Shown one piece after another: positions 11,401 to 24,800 of a DNA stretch of 64,000 bases (positions are counted from its first letter, which is position 1; each line of letters begins with the position of its first letter). The position numbers and the translations under genes were made by a program. The notes beneath the pieces are model-generated. The model searched no databases. It was given only the letters and a program-made list of their open reading frames with translations, and had not been told where the DNA came from. The DNA is taken from the NCBI GenBank assembly GCA_014281115.1, contig JACONQ010000004.1, positions 3,162,001 to 3,226,000 of the forward strand, given 5' to 3'. Origin of the DNA: Laburnicola sp. R22_1 (Eukaryota; Ascomycota; Dothideomycetes; Pleosporales; Didymosphaeriaceae).

Positions 11401-12968
11401 TGTGCTCTTGCCTTACTTATTAAAGGAGCAAGTCGTACTGTAAAGGTAAGTACGGCTTACTACAGCCGCTTCCTATACTAGAGTGCTATTAGTAGTTAAT
11501 CTTAGTTAACTTTATTATTGGGCTCCCGCTATGCGAGGATAATAGTCGTATCTACACTAGCATTATAGTAGTGGTAGACTAACTAAGCAAAAAGAGGAAG
11601 TTTATCGCTATACAAGATATTATAGTGGAGTTAATAGTATAAGTATTTCTAGAATATATATAGCGAGAGGAAGAATACCCTCTAAAAATAATTAGCAACT
11701 ACAGTTGTTAGTTTATCTTCTATTTTTAGAGGAGGCTCTAATAATAGCTAGGCACGCGCCCTTAACTCTTCACTACATATTATCTAAAGACTAATAGTTA
11801 GATAGAGATTGCTAATACGTTTCTTAAGTAATATCTTTACTTATATATTAACTACTAATAAGATAACTAGACTGTCTTTCTACCTATGGCTAAGTTTGTT
11901 ACTAATAGCCACATTAGCGAGTTAATAACTATCGCACTATTTCTAATAACAAAGGGTTATATGCCGCGCGATAGCACTAAACTAGAGTTAGCACTTAGCT
12001 CTAAGCTAAAACAATGTTTGCCTACGCCCGCTTACTTAGACCGCGCCTACACTAATAAGTTTATCAATAAACTCGCTTAACTTTGCGATTTCCTACGCAA
12101 CAATCTATAGTGGGCGTAAGCTAAGTAGACTAAATATGTAGATGCCACACATACGCCATCCCCGCATTTTAATATTAGCAACCGCGTTATACTTAACGCC
12201 CGCAACCTTATTACAAAAAGGCCGAGTCGCAGCTTAGACTTTAAGAATCGCGGTCCCTTTCGCATCGTGTGCTTAATTAATAATAAGGCCTATAAGTTAG
12301 ATCTGCCTATAGAGATAGGTCGCCTACATAACGTGTTTTACCCATAGTTGTTGCACCTTTATAATAGTCGACTAATAGATAGGCAGAAGATAAATAAAAA
12401 CATACCACACCTTAATAAGGCTACTAATAATAATCTAGACTATAAAGTAAAAGCCATACTTTCTAGCTAGTTAAATAAATAGTACAAAGATCCCTATATA
12501 GGCAAGGGCCCGCTATTATAGTATAAGATACTATGAGTGAGCCATAATAATCCTATATGGGAACCTTACTACCTCGTTATCAACGCTACTAAGGAGGTTT
12601 AGAAATTCTATAAGTTAAACCCCTATAAGCCTCCTATGCACTCCTAATTTATAAATCTCACTACCTACTAAAAAATTATATTAGCGCTTATTATTGTAAA
12701 GTCTCTCTTATAACACATAAATTAGCAAATAGACGGGTAGAGGTCTAGAGTTAATAAGGAAGGCAGCCCTCCTAGGAAGTTAGCGTGCTATATAATAGAC
12801 CTAGCTAATACTATATAATAACTCCGCTTAACACTAGACTGCCACTCTTAATACTTAATAAGACTTACCTAATAGTCTACAATGCTACCTAATAGTTTGT
12901 AATATTTCGCAATAGTTTAGAATAGCGCGCTAGATAGGTAAAGAACGTAGCGTTAGAAGCTGCTACTT

Positions 12969-12982
12969 AGAGGGGGGGGTAA
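12969..12982 (+). other. Polypurine tract of family A
   Basis: AGAGGGGGGGGTAA directly before the 3' LTR; the expected primer site for plus-strand DNA synthesis. Confidence 0.8.
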
Positions 12983-13155
12983 TGTCACTAGGCGAGCTAC
13001 AGGCAGGTGACCTAGTTGGGACTAGCGCCTTGGCAGCAGTATATAGTTAGCGCGTAATACGTAATTACACGCTATCGTAAGTATTTTATATTTAAATTTA
13101 ACTACCTTTTATCTTATCTATAACTAGATGTGTAATAGGTAATTAGACTTTTATA
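12983..13155 (+). repeat. 3' LTR of family A
   Basis: 173 bp, TGTCACTAGG start retained here; followed by the target duplication ATTGT and resumption of family B sequence. Confidence 0.88.
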
Positions 13156-16100
13156 ATTGTCTACACTATAGTAAGCTATCGCCCTTTAATTTAGAAGACT
13201 TTTAGAATATTCTCTATATTCTCTCTACTTCTAAATAGTTCTAGGATTAATAATATAGAAGTAGATATTTGCTTACACCCTACTAATAATAGTCTATATA
13301 ATACTTGCCTTAAGAATATTTCTCTACTTAAACCTACTAGTAAGCTATTATTTATTAAATATAGAAAGTAGCTAATAACTACTTTCTAGATAACTAGTTA
13401 CTTTATCCCTAGCCTTATAAAGAAAAAGAGTATTATTAAACTATTAAAAAGGTCTACTCTAAAGGAATTTTTATAATATATAGTATAATTACTATATTAT
13501 TATACTTAAAGTAAACTAGCTAAGTAATAAATTTTTAATAGTAGACCTTAAGTAGCTTATACACTAAGATAAAGCTAAACTTAAAGCTGCTAGTAGGTAT
13601 AACGCGTTTATAGGAAAATTTAAGCTAGACTAATTAATTTAGCATAGCTTAGAAATAAGATAGTTACTTACTACCTATTAGCTTTAGGCTTAATATTGCT
13701 TTTCTTAAGGCCTATTTTTAGAAATAGTACTAGATTTAGTAACTAGGGCTATTACAAAGTTTAAAGAAGACCCTAAATAGAAGGTTCTTATTTAGGCTTT
13801 ATATAAGCGCGCTAATATATTTAAATAAGCTTTTACTATACTTAAGGTAATAATACTTTATACTATAGTGTATATAGTCTTAGAAGATTTTTACTTCTAG
13901 CCTAATATTACTAATTAAGTAGCTATTAGATAAGACTTATTTAGCCCTAAGAAAGTTTTCCTCTTTATTAAAGATAGTTATAATCTGCAGCACTACACTT
14001 AAGTCCCCTTAAAACTTCCTAGCCTAGAAATGCTTAATCTACTATATAGTTTACGCCGCCCTTAGGCGGCTAAGCGGAGCTTATTTTACCTAGCCGCGCT
14101 CTAATATATACTCTAATATCTACCCTAGCTTATAATACCTACTTTATAATAAAATAACACTTTTTACTACTCTTTAGTTCTAGGATATATATAAACTAAG
14201 CTTGCTAATAGCGCCTAGATTAATATGCCTTAAGGTAGATATGCTTTAGCTGCCTTATTTAGTGTATTTAAGCTAGGACGCTTTATAAAGCTACCTAATA
14301 TTAATAAGTACTATAAAAAAGATTAATCTAGCCCTAGTATTAAAAATTGGCTAGAGGATATGCATAACAAAATTTGCGTAAACGTAGACTACTACTAAGG
14401 TAATAACTATATAAAAAATTAAGATAACCTTATAGAAGCTATACTTAGCTATCTTAGAGGCGCGCCTTAAAAGGCTGCGCGGAATTAGTGTTAAATAAAT
14501 TAGGCCCTTTAGAAAGATTATGGATCTAACTTACTCTTTAAATTTCTAGAAGAGACTAACTATAATTCTTTTGCTCCTTAATAGGCACGTAAAAAGTTCT
14601 ATAAGCTCTTTCTCTCTAATAGAATAGACGCCTAGATATTTCTATAGGCTTTTAAGAGTCTAGCTAGAAAGAGTAAACTAGACGCAAAGATCTAAAAGGA
14701 TAAATTACAACTTAAGTTAACTAGGAGTCTTAAGTTAATACTCTAGAGAGAGATAGAAGATTCTAATATTAACTACTTAGAAATTAAATGCTAGATAGCT
14801 GCAGCTAGCTACGCTCTCTAAAATAATAATATAATAAGCCTATTTTAGGCGCGTATATAGACCTCTTATAAGGTACTATTCTCTAGATTAAAGCTCTTAT
14901 ATATAGTAACTAAAAAATACCCTACTTTAGACTTACTATTTCCTTCTCGCCCCTCTATAACTATAGATTATAGTGCATTAAGTATAATGCTTATTTTTAA
15001 TATAGTAAGATAAGAAATAAGTACTTAAGCCACTATAACTATTTCTAAAAGACAGCTATATAAGTAAATATATAGGTAGTAGACAATCTTAATTTAAATA
15101 AACTTAGTATCATCTACTAGTCTAATTTAGAGGTAGGTAATTTGTTAGATAATAAGGCTTTAAATATAAGCTACTAGACTACTTTAACCTAGTAGCTTAT
15201 ATAGGAGCCACTAAACTAATTAATCTAGACAAGCTATAATTTTAATTATAAAACGTAGATAACAAACCAAAATTGCTACCTATAGGCAGCAAGATAGTAA
15301 GAGTTCCTAAGCTATTTAGAGGCCCCTAGCTAGTTATACTAGTGCAAATTGTATTCTAAGAATTAGCTCTTAGCTTATAAGCCTTAATAGATACTAGTGC
15401 TAGCACTTATAATCTTATTACTTTAAGGTATATAAAGACAGTATAAAAATAGCTTAAAGCCAAACTCCTTTACCTAAAGACACTAATCCCTCTTAAGAAC
15501 TTTGTAGAGAAGAGAAGCGCAAAAGTAGATACCTATTTTATAGCCTAGCTTAATATTAATAGATACAGCTTTACTATATAGTTTATTTTCTATAATATAG
15601 GGGACTACAATCTTATTATTAGTAGGAAATTTTTTAAGCAAGCTAACTACCTAGTCAATACCTAGGACTGCCGCCTTTATTAGAAAGATAATAAGAATCT
15701 AACCTTTACTAGCAACCTTGTCCTACTATAAACTTCTCCCCTACCTAACTCTTCTTACTAGGATAACGCTACTTAATAGGATAGTCTACTTAAAAAGTAG
15801 AACTATACTTGCTAAAAGACTTACTTATTAAAAGCTAACTAGAGTGTCTTTAAGGAAATCTCTATTTAGCTTCCTAACCCCACTATCTTAGTTATTAGAA
15901 CGTACTCTAAGACTTACTAAAAACTAAGCTATAAGGATAACTTTAATAAGGATAGTAGCGTAGAGGCTAAAGAGCTGCCTTTTTTAGATAACAAACTATT
16001 AGACAACAACTTGCCTATTAGTCACCCTATCCCTACTACCTAAGGAAGCTACTAGTAAGACTAGCCCCTAGGAATTGTATAGTAGAATCTAGGTACTACC

Positions 16101-19100
16101 TCTAGCCCTAGACCTAGAGACTATAATCCTACTAGAGAAGCTAATCCGCAGATTAGATAGCTTTTATAGGAATTAACTATTTAATTAAAACTACCCTAGC
16201 TAAAATAACTTAGGTTAGCTCTCTTTTGCCCTACAAAATTACTAATATAGAAGGAGAACTTGCAAAAGATAAATAATAAATTGCGTTTAGTAGACCTACT
16301 AGCCCTATAGAATTTAACTAACCTCCTAGAACTTATTTAGGCGCTAATATGGGAACAATTGTATACTGCTAGCTTTATTATTAATAAAATAAGTGCTACA
16401 GCCTTTGCTTTAAATAGTGGCTATAATTCTAATATAATTATTAGTTATACTAGCCCATATAAGCTGGCCAAACTTATTAAGGACTGCAAGAGCAAGATGC
16501 ATAGCCTAGAAAATAAGTCCTAAGCTAACCTGCTTGCCGAAATGGAATAAGCGCTCCCCTGGCTAGAATACGCTAGAGTAGAGCCTGCCTATTTTTTAAA
16601 ATTAGATTCTAACGCCCTTCTATCTTACTAAAAGGATAGTAGTTACTATATTAACCTTATTAAAGACCTGTCTACGCTTACTATCTTGTCTTTATATAGT
16701 ATATTCTTAGAGTACCTTAAACTTCTTAAAGCCTATATTAATAACTATATTAAGCGCGGGTTTATTATTTCTAGTAACGCTAGCTTTACTTTGCTAGTGT
16801 TATTTACTAAAAAGCTAGGCAAAAGTTAGCGCTTTTATATTAATTACTACTAGCTTAATACTATTACTAAAAAGAATATTATAGTAATTCTACTTATTAA
16901 GAAGACACTTATACGCCTCTCTAGAGCGAGACTCTTTACTAAGCTTAACATTTGCTAAGTATTCTATTAAATCTAGCTTACCCTAGAGACTAAAGCGCTA
17001 ACTACTTTTTAAACCTAGTATAGAAATTATAAGTATAGGGTCTTACTCTTTAGTCTTTATAATAGTCCTGCCACTTTTTAATAGTTTATTAATAGCGTTC
17101 TAGGCGATTATTTAAACAACTTCTATACTATATACATTAATAACATTCTTATCTTTTCTAAGGATTCTCTAGAACACAAAGAACACGTTTGTAAGATCCT
17201 ACTCTGCTTAAGAAACGCTAATCTCTAAGCTAATCTTAAGAAATGCGAATTTGCTATAACAGAAACTAAGTTTTTAGAATATATTATTAGTACTAAAGGA
17301 ATCTATAAGGACTTTGCAAAGACTACTATAGTTTAGAAATAAAAAGAGCCTATAATACTTAAGGTATTATAAAGCTTTTTAGACTTCTATAACTACTACC
17401 GCTTTTTTCTTTTTTACTATAGGCAGGTTATTTACCTCCTAATTAAGCTACTAAAAAATAGCGCCTTTTATACCTTTAGAGACTAGGAACGTGCTATCTT
17501 TAAAGCTACTAAGCAACTTATAGCTAGCAACATTCTAGTTTTATAGTACTCTCTATTTTAAATTATCTATATAGAAACTAACTCTAGTAATAGTGTTAAT
17601 GCGGGCTCTCTTAGTTAACTGCTATCTAATAGTACCTAGCGCCTAGTTGTATAGTACTCTAAATTATTAAAGTCTACTAAGTTAAATTATAATATTTATA
17701 ATAAGGAAATATTAGTAGTTATATAGGGCCTTTTAGAATAGAGAGTGCAACTAATTAGTCTCTTAACCGCTAAGCCCTTTAATATTATTACTAATTATTA
17801 GGCCCTTAAGTACTTTAGTACTAAATATAAGCTCTCTTTATAGTAAGTCAATTAGTCTAAGAAGCTGTCTAAATACTATTATTAAATTATATACTAACCA
17901 GGCACTATAAATATTATAGCTAATGCGTTATCTAGGAAATAGAATAAGCTAAAGTTATAGAAGAAGAAGAATTAAGAGGCTTATACCTAGTTTTTTCTCT
18001 TATAACTACTAGATACTACTAAAGCAGCTCTTATAACTATTATAATTATACAGTAGAAGAAAGAAAAAGTTAATATAAGCCCTAAAGGAGCCTATCCTTA
18101 TATACTTATTAATTGCCTACTATATACTAATTAAACACATAAGGTACTTAAATCACTTTAAGAGGCTGCCTATTTAGGATTACTAGGTTTTGCCTTTACC
18201 CCTTTAGAGTTGCTTCTCTATAAAGACTGCCTAGTAGTTTCCTCTATAGAGTTTCTCTAGACGCATTTAATTTAAACAATATATACTTATTAGGTTACTG
18301 TCAATTTAGATCTATAAAAGACTCTTTAGCTTTTATACTAGTTATATTACTAGAAGGATATAACTGCTAATATTAATAGGTACATCTCTAATTACAAAGA
18401 CTGCTAGTGGAGTAAGCCCCTACGAGACAGAAAGCTAGGCTTATTACACCTACTTCCTATTCCTAAAAATGTCTAGTAAGATATATTAATTAATTTTAAA
18501 TTATTTCTTAAGGATAAGAAAGGGTATAATAATATAATGGTATCTTGTTGCTGCCTATTTAAGTGTGCCTTTTCTATACCCTACTATAAGATAGTTACTA
18601 CTAAATAAGCTGCTAATCTCTACTATTAGTATATATTTAGAGTCTTTGGCCCCCCTAGATTAATTATCTCTAACTGCGGCCCCTAGTTTATCTTCGCTTT
18701 TTTAGCTACTTTATATAAGCTTATAGGTATTAAGTAACTTCTCTTTATAGTATAGTATCTATAAACTAATAGCTAAACTAAAATTATAAATTAGTACCTT
18801 AACTAGTATCTGCGTCTGTTTATTAACTTTTATTAAGATAACTAGTTAGATTTACTACCTAGTATAAACTAGGCCTAAGCGATACTACCTTATAATAGTA
18901 CTAGAGTTTCGCCTTTTAAGATTAAGTTTTAGTATTAGCTATACTTTTACTAGGACTAGCGTAAGTGTACTTAATTAGTTACTAAATTTCTAAATAATAT
19001 TACTTTAGAAAAGGCTAAGACGTAAGTTAAGGCTTATACTAAAGCCTATAAATTTGTCTATAACACTGCCAATGCTAATATATCTACTACCTAGGAAATA

Positions 19101-20270
19101 TAATTAGAGTAGGCTAACAAACACAAACGAGCTGTTAATTTTAATATTAGAGACTAGGTCTTTGTTACCCTAAAGGGATTTATTACTAAACACCTATTAG
19201 TTAAGTTAGATTATTAAATAAAAGGACTATACCTAATTATAGGTAAAAAGGCCACTTATTTGTTCTTAAACTTCTATAATATATAAGAGTTTACCTAGTA
19301 TTTTACACTAATAGGCTTTAAAGAGATCTAAATAATCCCTTACTAGATTAATTATAACCTTTAAAACTACCTATTAAGGTAGATAGAGTCCCTAAGTAGC
19401 TAGTTTCTCGTATTCTTAATAGCAAAGTAGACTATAGAACACTAAAGTACTAGGCAGCGTAGAAAGGGTATAACTCTAACCTAATCTACTACCCTACTAA
19501 TAACTTTATTAACTCTCCCCTACTAATTAAAGCTTACTATTAAAAGTACCCTAAGTAAGCTAGTCTACTAAAACAATTATCTATTTGGCTAGACGTTGCT
19601 CTCTAAGACACCTTTTTAGAGTCTATTCTTAAAGATAATATACCTGCAAAGATAGGATTAAAGCGCTATATTAGGCGTGCTTAGCTAGGTGCCTATTACT
19701 TTTTAATACTTATATACTCTTAGGCTTACGCATATAACTAGATACCTATTACTTTTTAGTACCTTTATTCCCTAATAGCCCCTTTACCCCTAAACGTTCC
19801 TATTACCATAAGCAGCCCCTATAGCTTTAGAAGCTGCCTTGCCCTAATTAAAAACTATATAGTTAGGTTAACATATTTTTTAAAACGCTCTTTTATAGTA
19901 CTAGAAAACCTTATATAATATAATTACGCTAGCGCGCAATAAACTAACTAGAAATTTTTTAGCTAACTATATTTTTGTATAGTGTTAAAGCTAAGGATAC
20001 ACTCTATTAGCAAAACACTAAACGCTAAAATATAGTTTCTACTATATTTTTCTATTAATCTATTAATTTACTCCTAATAACTTTCTTTAATATCTCTACT
20101 AAATGGCATCTAAATTAAAAACTAAGGCTACCGCTAGAACTATAGGGGCCTATTACCCCTATTCTAGCCCTCTTTAGCCCTAAAATAGTGCTAGTTATGT
20201 TAAAAATTCGCTAAAACACCCTATTTTTACATACTTTTCTTTCTATTTTTAGGCCTTAAAAGGGGAGTTA

Positions 20271-20549
20271 TGTAATAGTTTGTGCCTACCTCTCTACTAG
20301 TTATTTACTATTACCTTTTCTTTTATACCCTAATAGCGCCTTTTACCTTATAAAAGGCGCCTTTTCTAGTTAGTATTAGCGCGTAGTTAGCATAGGGCCT
20401 ATGCCCTACGCCGCCTACTATATAAGTAAGGGCCCCCTAGGTCCCTTCCTTATCCCCTATCTTAGTATAGTCTTAATTTAGTTATCTCTTTTAACTATAC
20501 TAGCTATCCCTAAGAGGTTTGTCCTATAAGGCCGTGTACCGCCCTTATA
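20271..20549 (+). repeat. 3' LTR of family B copy 1
   Basis: 279 bp, starts TGTAATAG and ends CCCTTATA; followed by GCGTT, the duplicated target. Confidence 0.88.
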
Positions 20550-20675
20550 GCGTTAATTTATCTACCTAGAGGTAGGATAATAAAGGCTTTTATCTTAAAT
20601 AACATAATAAAAAAAGTAGAGCCCCCTACTTAGTAATTAAAAAGAGCGTGAGAAGGTAATCACAAAAATGCGCCT
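20550..20675 (+). repeat. Right part of a short interspersed element split by family B copy 1
   Basis: Continues the element whose first bases lie at ~4126-4137: GCGTTAATTTATCTACC, AGAGCCCCCTACTTAG, AAAAGAGCGTGAGAAGG, ending near ATGCGCC. The remaining sequence to ~20740 is AT-rich with nothing recognised. Confidence 0.78.
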
Positions 20676-20740
20676 TTTTTATAATTTTTAATAATTATCT
20701 ACTTTAGAGTAGAATAAGTTAGTGAGATGGCTGTATAGCG

Positions 20741-20770
20741 CGGGGTCGATTTTTTTTGGGCGATTACATA
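20741..20770 (-). repeat. Partial copy of the shared terminal motif (third occurrence)
   Basis: On the minus strand it reads ATCGCCC, eight A, TCGACCCC, matching 1017-1040 and 43139-43162. The hairpin half of the motif is absent. It lies at the border between AT-rich sequence and the rhodopsin-family gene. Confidence 0.5.
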
Positions 20771-20855
20771 TCTAGTAAGCTATTCCTATCACAAAAAGGT
20801 GCGCATGCTTATTGCAATGATGAAATCCAGTAGTTCTTATACAATCCCATCGTCA

Positions 20856-21996
20856 TTATGCAACGCATGTGGATCCCTCCATGTTAATTGCGCTCCCCCT
20901 GTTTTCGGTACGCTCAACACCCCCGGAGGTCTCAGCCCCGTTCCATATCTCCACATCCGAGCCAGTACCTACCCTAGGTAAGGTAGGCTCCCCAGTCGTG
21001 CTCTTATATACCAGAGTCGTCAAATACCACACCGAACCCTGCTTTAACTTTATACCCAGATAATATAGACAGCTCGCCATCATGTTCTTCAGATATGGCG
21101 AGCAAGCCGCAATAATGCCAATGACCTCCTCAAGCCGTACAGTTAGCGTCATATGCATCAATTTCCGTAGGCTGTCGCCTTCCAAATCGTACAGATCCAT
21201 GTATACAATCTTGACTATCGCAGCTGCGCTGGCAAATATGCCTAGGCTCATCAGACATCCGAGGAGTATCTTCTCGGAGCGCGATCGGTGGAGACCTCGG
21301 ATGAGGTAGAGTAGCATAAAGGTGAATAGTAGGTCACATGAAGCGCCCAAGCCTACAGATTGAATGTGAGCGGCAAGTTGGGTAGGTCTTGGTGCTGACG
21401 ACTTACTTGAATGCACGTATCCATATATTGCCATATGATAGGCACTCCAGCATTTGGCGTCAGGAACGTAATCCCACATTGCACGAATGGGGCGGCACTG
21501 CAATAGTTGGCAGATGTTGACGCTCACCATTGAGGCAAATTGAATAGCGATAGCTGCTCTCAGCAAGTTTTTCCAGATCCACGTATCTTTGAGTTTCAGC
21601 AGCATCAGGCCGACTGATATTCGAACGAGAGTCGCTGACCATAGTCCTACGATAGCCACGCCGAACATGTAGCGGAACACGTTGGTGTTGTTCTCGGCAG
21701 AGACGTAGTAGTTGTGACGGCCATATCCGTATCGAGAGGCTTGCCAAACGAGGGCGACTTCCGTTATAGAGATTGCCTGGGAGGGTTAGCCTCGCTCTAA
21801 ATTTGCAGGACCGTTGGTATCTCATTCTTACCACAGCCACCGAAATAGTGTAATCCTCAAGTGCTAAGTGCTTGAACCGAACGTACATGCGAAGGCTATA
21901 AATGGCCACCGCTACGCCAAGCATGACAGTACAAGCTATATTGTATGAGGGCGCGATGCTCGTGTTCCCATCCGGAGGGGGTGTTAGGTTGGCCAT
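20856..21996 (-). CDS. Fungal rhodopsin-domain (SAT20 / PTH11-like) integral membrane protein
   Basis: Three exons join in frame: 21996-21832, 21776-21407 and 21352-20856. The introns are 55 bp (GTAAGA...CCCAG) and 54 bp (GTAAGT...TGTAG); the product is 343 aa. The 54-bp intron is a multiple of three without stops, so retention would add 18 residues. The protein begins MANLTPPPDG and has about seven hydrophobic segments. Family signs include RMYVRF after the first helix, SVGLMLLKL, CRPIRAMWDYVP.AKCW and a late Ile/Ala-rich helix before LKNM. These match the fungal rhodopsin-like family (Pfam PF20684), whose members lack a demonstrated common function; some PTH11-type relatives sense surfaces. 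The cytosolic tail is hydrophilic. The gene is alone in a 1.6-kb GC island between RIP-mutated blocks and shows no damage itself. Ligand and role cannot be told from sequence. Confidence 0.85.
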
Positions 21997-22418
21997 GATA
22001 TGTTGAAAACTTTTTCGATTGCCAAAGCATTGGATTGCTAGATTGGTAACATATCAAATCTGGACAAGAAAAGAAACTAGTGCAAGAGTCTCCTATTATA
22101 CCCGTGTGGCTGGCTAATGAATTCTGTCTACCAGCCATGCGTGCGGCTGAACGATCAAAGTATATTTCATCGCTACCCATGCAAAAGATGAGGTCTTGGT
22201 GCATTTAGCGCAATACACGAGCCAGGTGGGTCGTAACTGTGAAATGTCTTACATAGGTGGGAGTTGTCCATTCTTTAGAAACCTTCCTCCGAAGCTAGTA
22301 AGAGTGGGTCTAACTGTCTAAGGAATCTATAAAAATTGCTTGGCTCTTCTTCTAACCCTAAAACTTAGCTAATTTAACTTTAGTAGCTTTTTATATAGCT
22401 AATTTAGCTATTATATAT
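21997..22418. other. Upstream region of the rhodopsin-family gene and return to AT-rich sequence
   Basis: GC-balanced to ~22330 and presumably holds the promoter of the minus-strand gene. The sequence then becomes AT-rich up to the first short element at ~22419. No further gene is seen. Confidence 0.5.
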
Positions 22419-23705
22419 GGCGTTATTTTATCTACCTAGGGGTAGGACGACAAAGGCTTTCATCTCAAATAACATAACAAAAAAAGCAGAGCCCCCTCCT
22501 TAGTAATAAAAAAAGGCGTAAAAAGGTAATAATAAAAAAAAGTAGCTATTATATAGCGTTATATTAACTATCTAGGAGTAGCATAATAAAGGCTTTTATC
22601 TTAAATAATATAATAAAAAAAGCAGAGCCCTTTACTTAGTAACTAAAAAGAGTGTAAAAAAGATAATTATAAAGTGTATATTTTATAATAGCTAAACATT
22701 CTTTTTAATTACTAAGTAAGGGGCTTTGCTTTTTTATTATATTATTTAAGATAAAAGCCTTTGTTATGCTACTTCTAGGTAGTTAATATAACGCCACATA
22801 AAATATACACTCTTTTTAATTACTAAGTAGAAGGCTTTGCTTTTTTATTATACTATGTAAGATAAAACCCTTTATTATTTTACTTCTAGCTTTAATAGAA
22901 ATTCTAACTATAGATACTATATTTTAATTACTAAGTAGGGGGCTTTGGTTTTTTTATTATATTATTTGCGCATTTTTATAATTACCTTTTTACGCTTTTT
23001 TTAATTACTAAGTAGGAGGCTCTGCTTTTTTATTACATTATTTAAGATAAAAGCCTTTATTATTCTACCCCTAGATAGTTCATTTAATGCTAGATAGGTA
23101 TAGTATTAAAAATTTATACTATATAGAAATTCTAACTAAGATTATATGAAATAAAGTATATATATCATATATATTTTACACTTTTTTAATTACTAAGTAG
23201 GAGGCTCTACTTTTATTATTATATTATTTAAGATAAAAGCCTTTATTGTTCTACCCCTAAGTAGATTTAATTAACCCCATATTTACATTATATATATTAT
23301 TAAATTATCTATATAGGAGTAAAGTAATAAAGGCTTTTATTTTAAATAATATAATAAAAATTAGTAAAGCTCTTTACTTAGTAACTAAAAAGAGTATAAA
23401 AAGATAATTAAAAAGTACTTATATATATAGCGTTAATTAAATCTACCTAGAGGTAGGACAATAAAGGCTTTTATTTTAAATAATATAGTAAAAAAGCAGA
23501 CCCTCTACTTGGTAATTAAAAAGAGTATAAGAAAGTAATTACGCACTTATATATATTATATAAATATACTATATAGTAGTATTTTTATAATTTACCTATT
23601 TTATGCTCTTTTTAATTACTAAGTAGAGGGCTCTACTTTTTTATTATATTATTTAAAATAAAAGCCTTTATTATTCTACTCCTAAGTAGATAATTTAATA
23701 ATATA
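22419..23705. repeat. Cluster of about ten short interspersed elements (SE family), both orientations
   Basis: Approximate copies: plus 22419-22545, 22555-22680, 23300-23415, 23438-23545; minus 22685-22798, 22808-22890, 22920-22970 (truncated), 22972-23085, 23160-23275, 23585-23700. Each has the AGAGCCYCCTACTTAG block and AAAGGCTTTTATCT, or the complement. Neighbouring opposite copies make long hairpins. The sequence between copies is AT-rich and unrecognised. Confidence 0.8.
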
Positions 23706-24076
23706 TAGTAGTATATAGTAGGCGCGCTAAGTCTACTAAGCTCGCTTAGCTCGCTTATAATACGCTAATTTCTTTTTATTAACACTACCTTATAATATAT
23801 TTTTATAGTAATAATATTTTTTTATAACTAAGAGGTTTCTAATAAAAATATTATAATAATAATAAATATTTCTTCTACTATTATATATATAGAAAAGCGT
23901 TTTAAGGTATTAATAAAAAGAGATTAGCATGTTGGCCTAAGCTTACTAAGCAATATTAATAATAATAAAAGAAATAACTACTATTATTATAATATTATTA
24001 TTAGAAACTTCTTAATTAAAAATAAATAAACTATAGTAGTATATACATATAATATAATTACTAATAATAATAATAA
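23706..24076. repeat. AT-rich inverted-repeat (MITE-like) sequence and short (TAA)n
   Basis: TTTCTTTTTATTAACACTACC near 23768 is mirrored by AAGGTATTAATAAAAAGAGA near 23905. AGAGGTTTCTAATAAAAATA near 23830 is mirrored by TATTATTAGAAACTTCTTA near 23995. Related inverted copies occur at ~39270-39380 and ~40430-40550. A run of TAA units immediately precedes the family B LTR at 24077. Confidence 0.5.
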
Positions 24077-24487
24077 TATAATAGTTCTTATTAGCCTACC
24101 TACTAAGCACGCCCTATTACCTTTCCTTTACACCCTATTTTTCTCTATTAGCGCCTTTTACCTTTCTAAAGGTGCCTTTCCTAGTTAGTGTTAATATGTG
24201 GTTAGTATAGGCTTATGTCCTATACTATCTACTATATAAGTAAGGGCCCCTTATATTTCTTCCTTATCCTCTATTTTAGTATAGTTTTAATTTAACTATC
24301 TTTTTTAACTATACTAGCTATCTCTAAAAGGCTTACCCTATAAGACTATATACTACTCTTATATTATACTAAGATTAAATTTCTTTAGCTATAGATAGTA
24401 ATAGAATATTTACTTCTTTTTTAAAATACTATCTATAGGTAGTTAAATTAGTAAAAGTTTTAGCTTACTAGGTTAGGCTAGAAGTGT

Positions 24488-24800
24488 ATTAGTTACTTTA
24501 GTATTAGGTAGTATTATTATACTACACTAAAGTAGGTTAGGCTATTACTTACTAGGTTAGACTAGAAGTTTATTAGTTACTTTAGTGCTAAGTAGTATTA
24601 CTATACTATACTAAGGTAAGTTAGGCTATTACTTACTAGGTTAGGCTAAAAGTTTATTAGTTACTTTAGTGCTAGATAGTATTACTATACTACGCTAAAG
24701 TAGGTTAGACTATTACTTACTAAGTTAGGCTAGAAGTTTATTAGTTACTTTAGTGCTAAGCAGTATTATTATACTACGCTAAGGCCTACTTAAAAAGATT
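24488..24800 (+). repeat. Tandem repeat in family B copy 2 leader: four 84-bp units
   Basis: ATTAGTTACTTTAGT recurs at 24488, 24572, 24656 and 24740, exactly 84 bp apart. Same place as the 118-bp array of copy 1 and sharing the ATTAGTTACT start, but otherwise different in unit sequence and length. Confidence 0.87.

Larger units (their letters stand above)
5279..13155 (+). mobile_element. Ty3/gypsy chromodomain LTR retrotransposon, family A, nested in family B (7877 bp, RIP-mutated)
   Basis: 173-bp LTRs at 5279-5451 and 12983-13155 begin TGTCACTAGG and end in CCCTTACA-like sequence. The target duplication is ATTAT (5274-5278) against ATTGT (13156-13160); the equivalent site in family B copy 2 (near 25130) is empty. 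A purine tract AGAGGGGGGGGTAA (12969-12982) abuts the 3' LTR. Remnants in order: a leader reading frame from ~6363 with coiled-coil character, gag from ~7585 with a zinc knuckle (CFKC, ~8248), reverse transcriptase with MPFGLC (~9810) and YLDNVLIYS (~9895-9925), RNase H ~10350-10530, integrase with a zinc-binding HHCC region ~11310-11430, and a chromodomain ending WEPYYLV ~12490-12650. Stops fall in every domain. Confidence 0.9.
4138..20549 (+). mobile_element. Ty3/gypsy chromodomain LTR retrotransposon, family B copy 1 (RIP-mutated, carries nested family A element)
   Basis: LTRs are at 4138-4415 and 20271-20549 (TGTAA... to ...CCCTTATA). The 5-bp duplication GCGTT lies at 4133-4137 and 20550-20554, so the element sits inside a short element. 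A purine tract (AAAAGGGGAG) precedes the 3' LTR. Without the nested element the copy is about 8.53 kb; the second copy at 24077-35669 is about 8.49 kb after its own insertions are removed. Recognisable pol remnants, read across many stops: protease-like DT(G/S)A region ~15381-15415; reverse transcriptase with YINNILIFS ~17141-17165; RNase H with YNIYNKEIL ~17690; integrase ~18300-19000; chromodomain ~19385-19540. Nearly all damage looks like C-to-T or G-to-A change. No intact ORF remains. Confidence 0.88.

Noticed and set aside
10913..12265. Short open frames in the family A pol region
   Set aside because: Fragments of the decayed integrase region or antisense shadows; no start or product supported.
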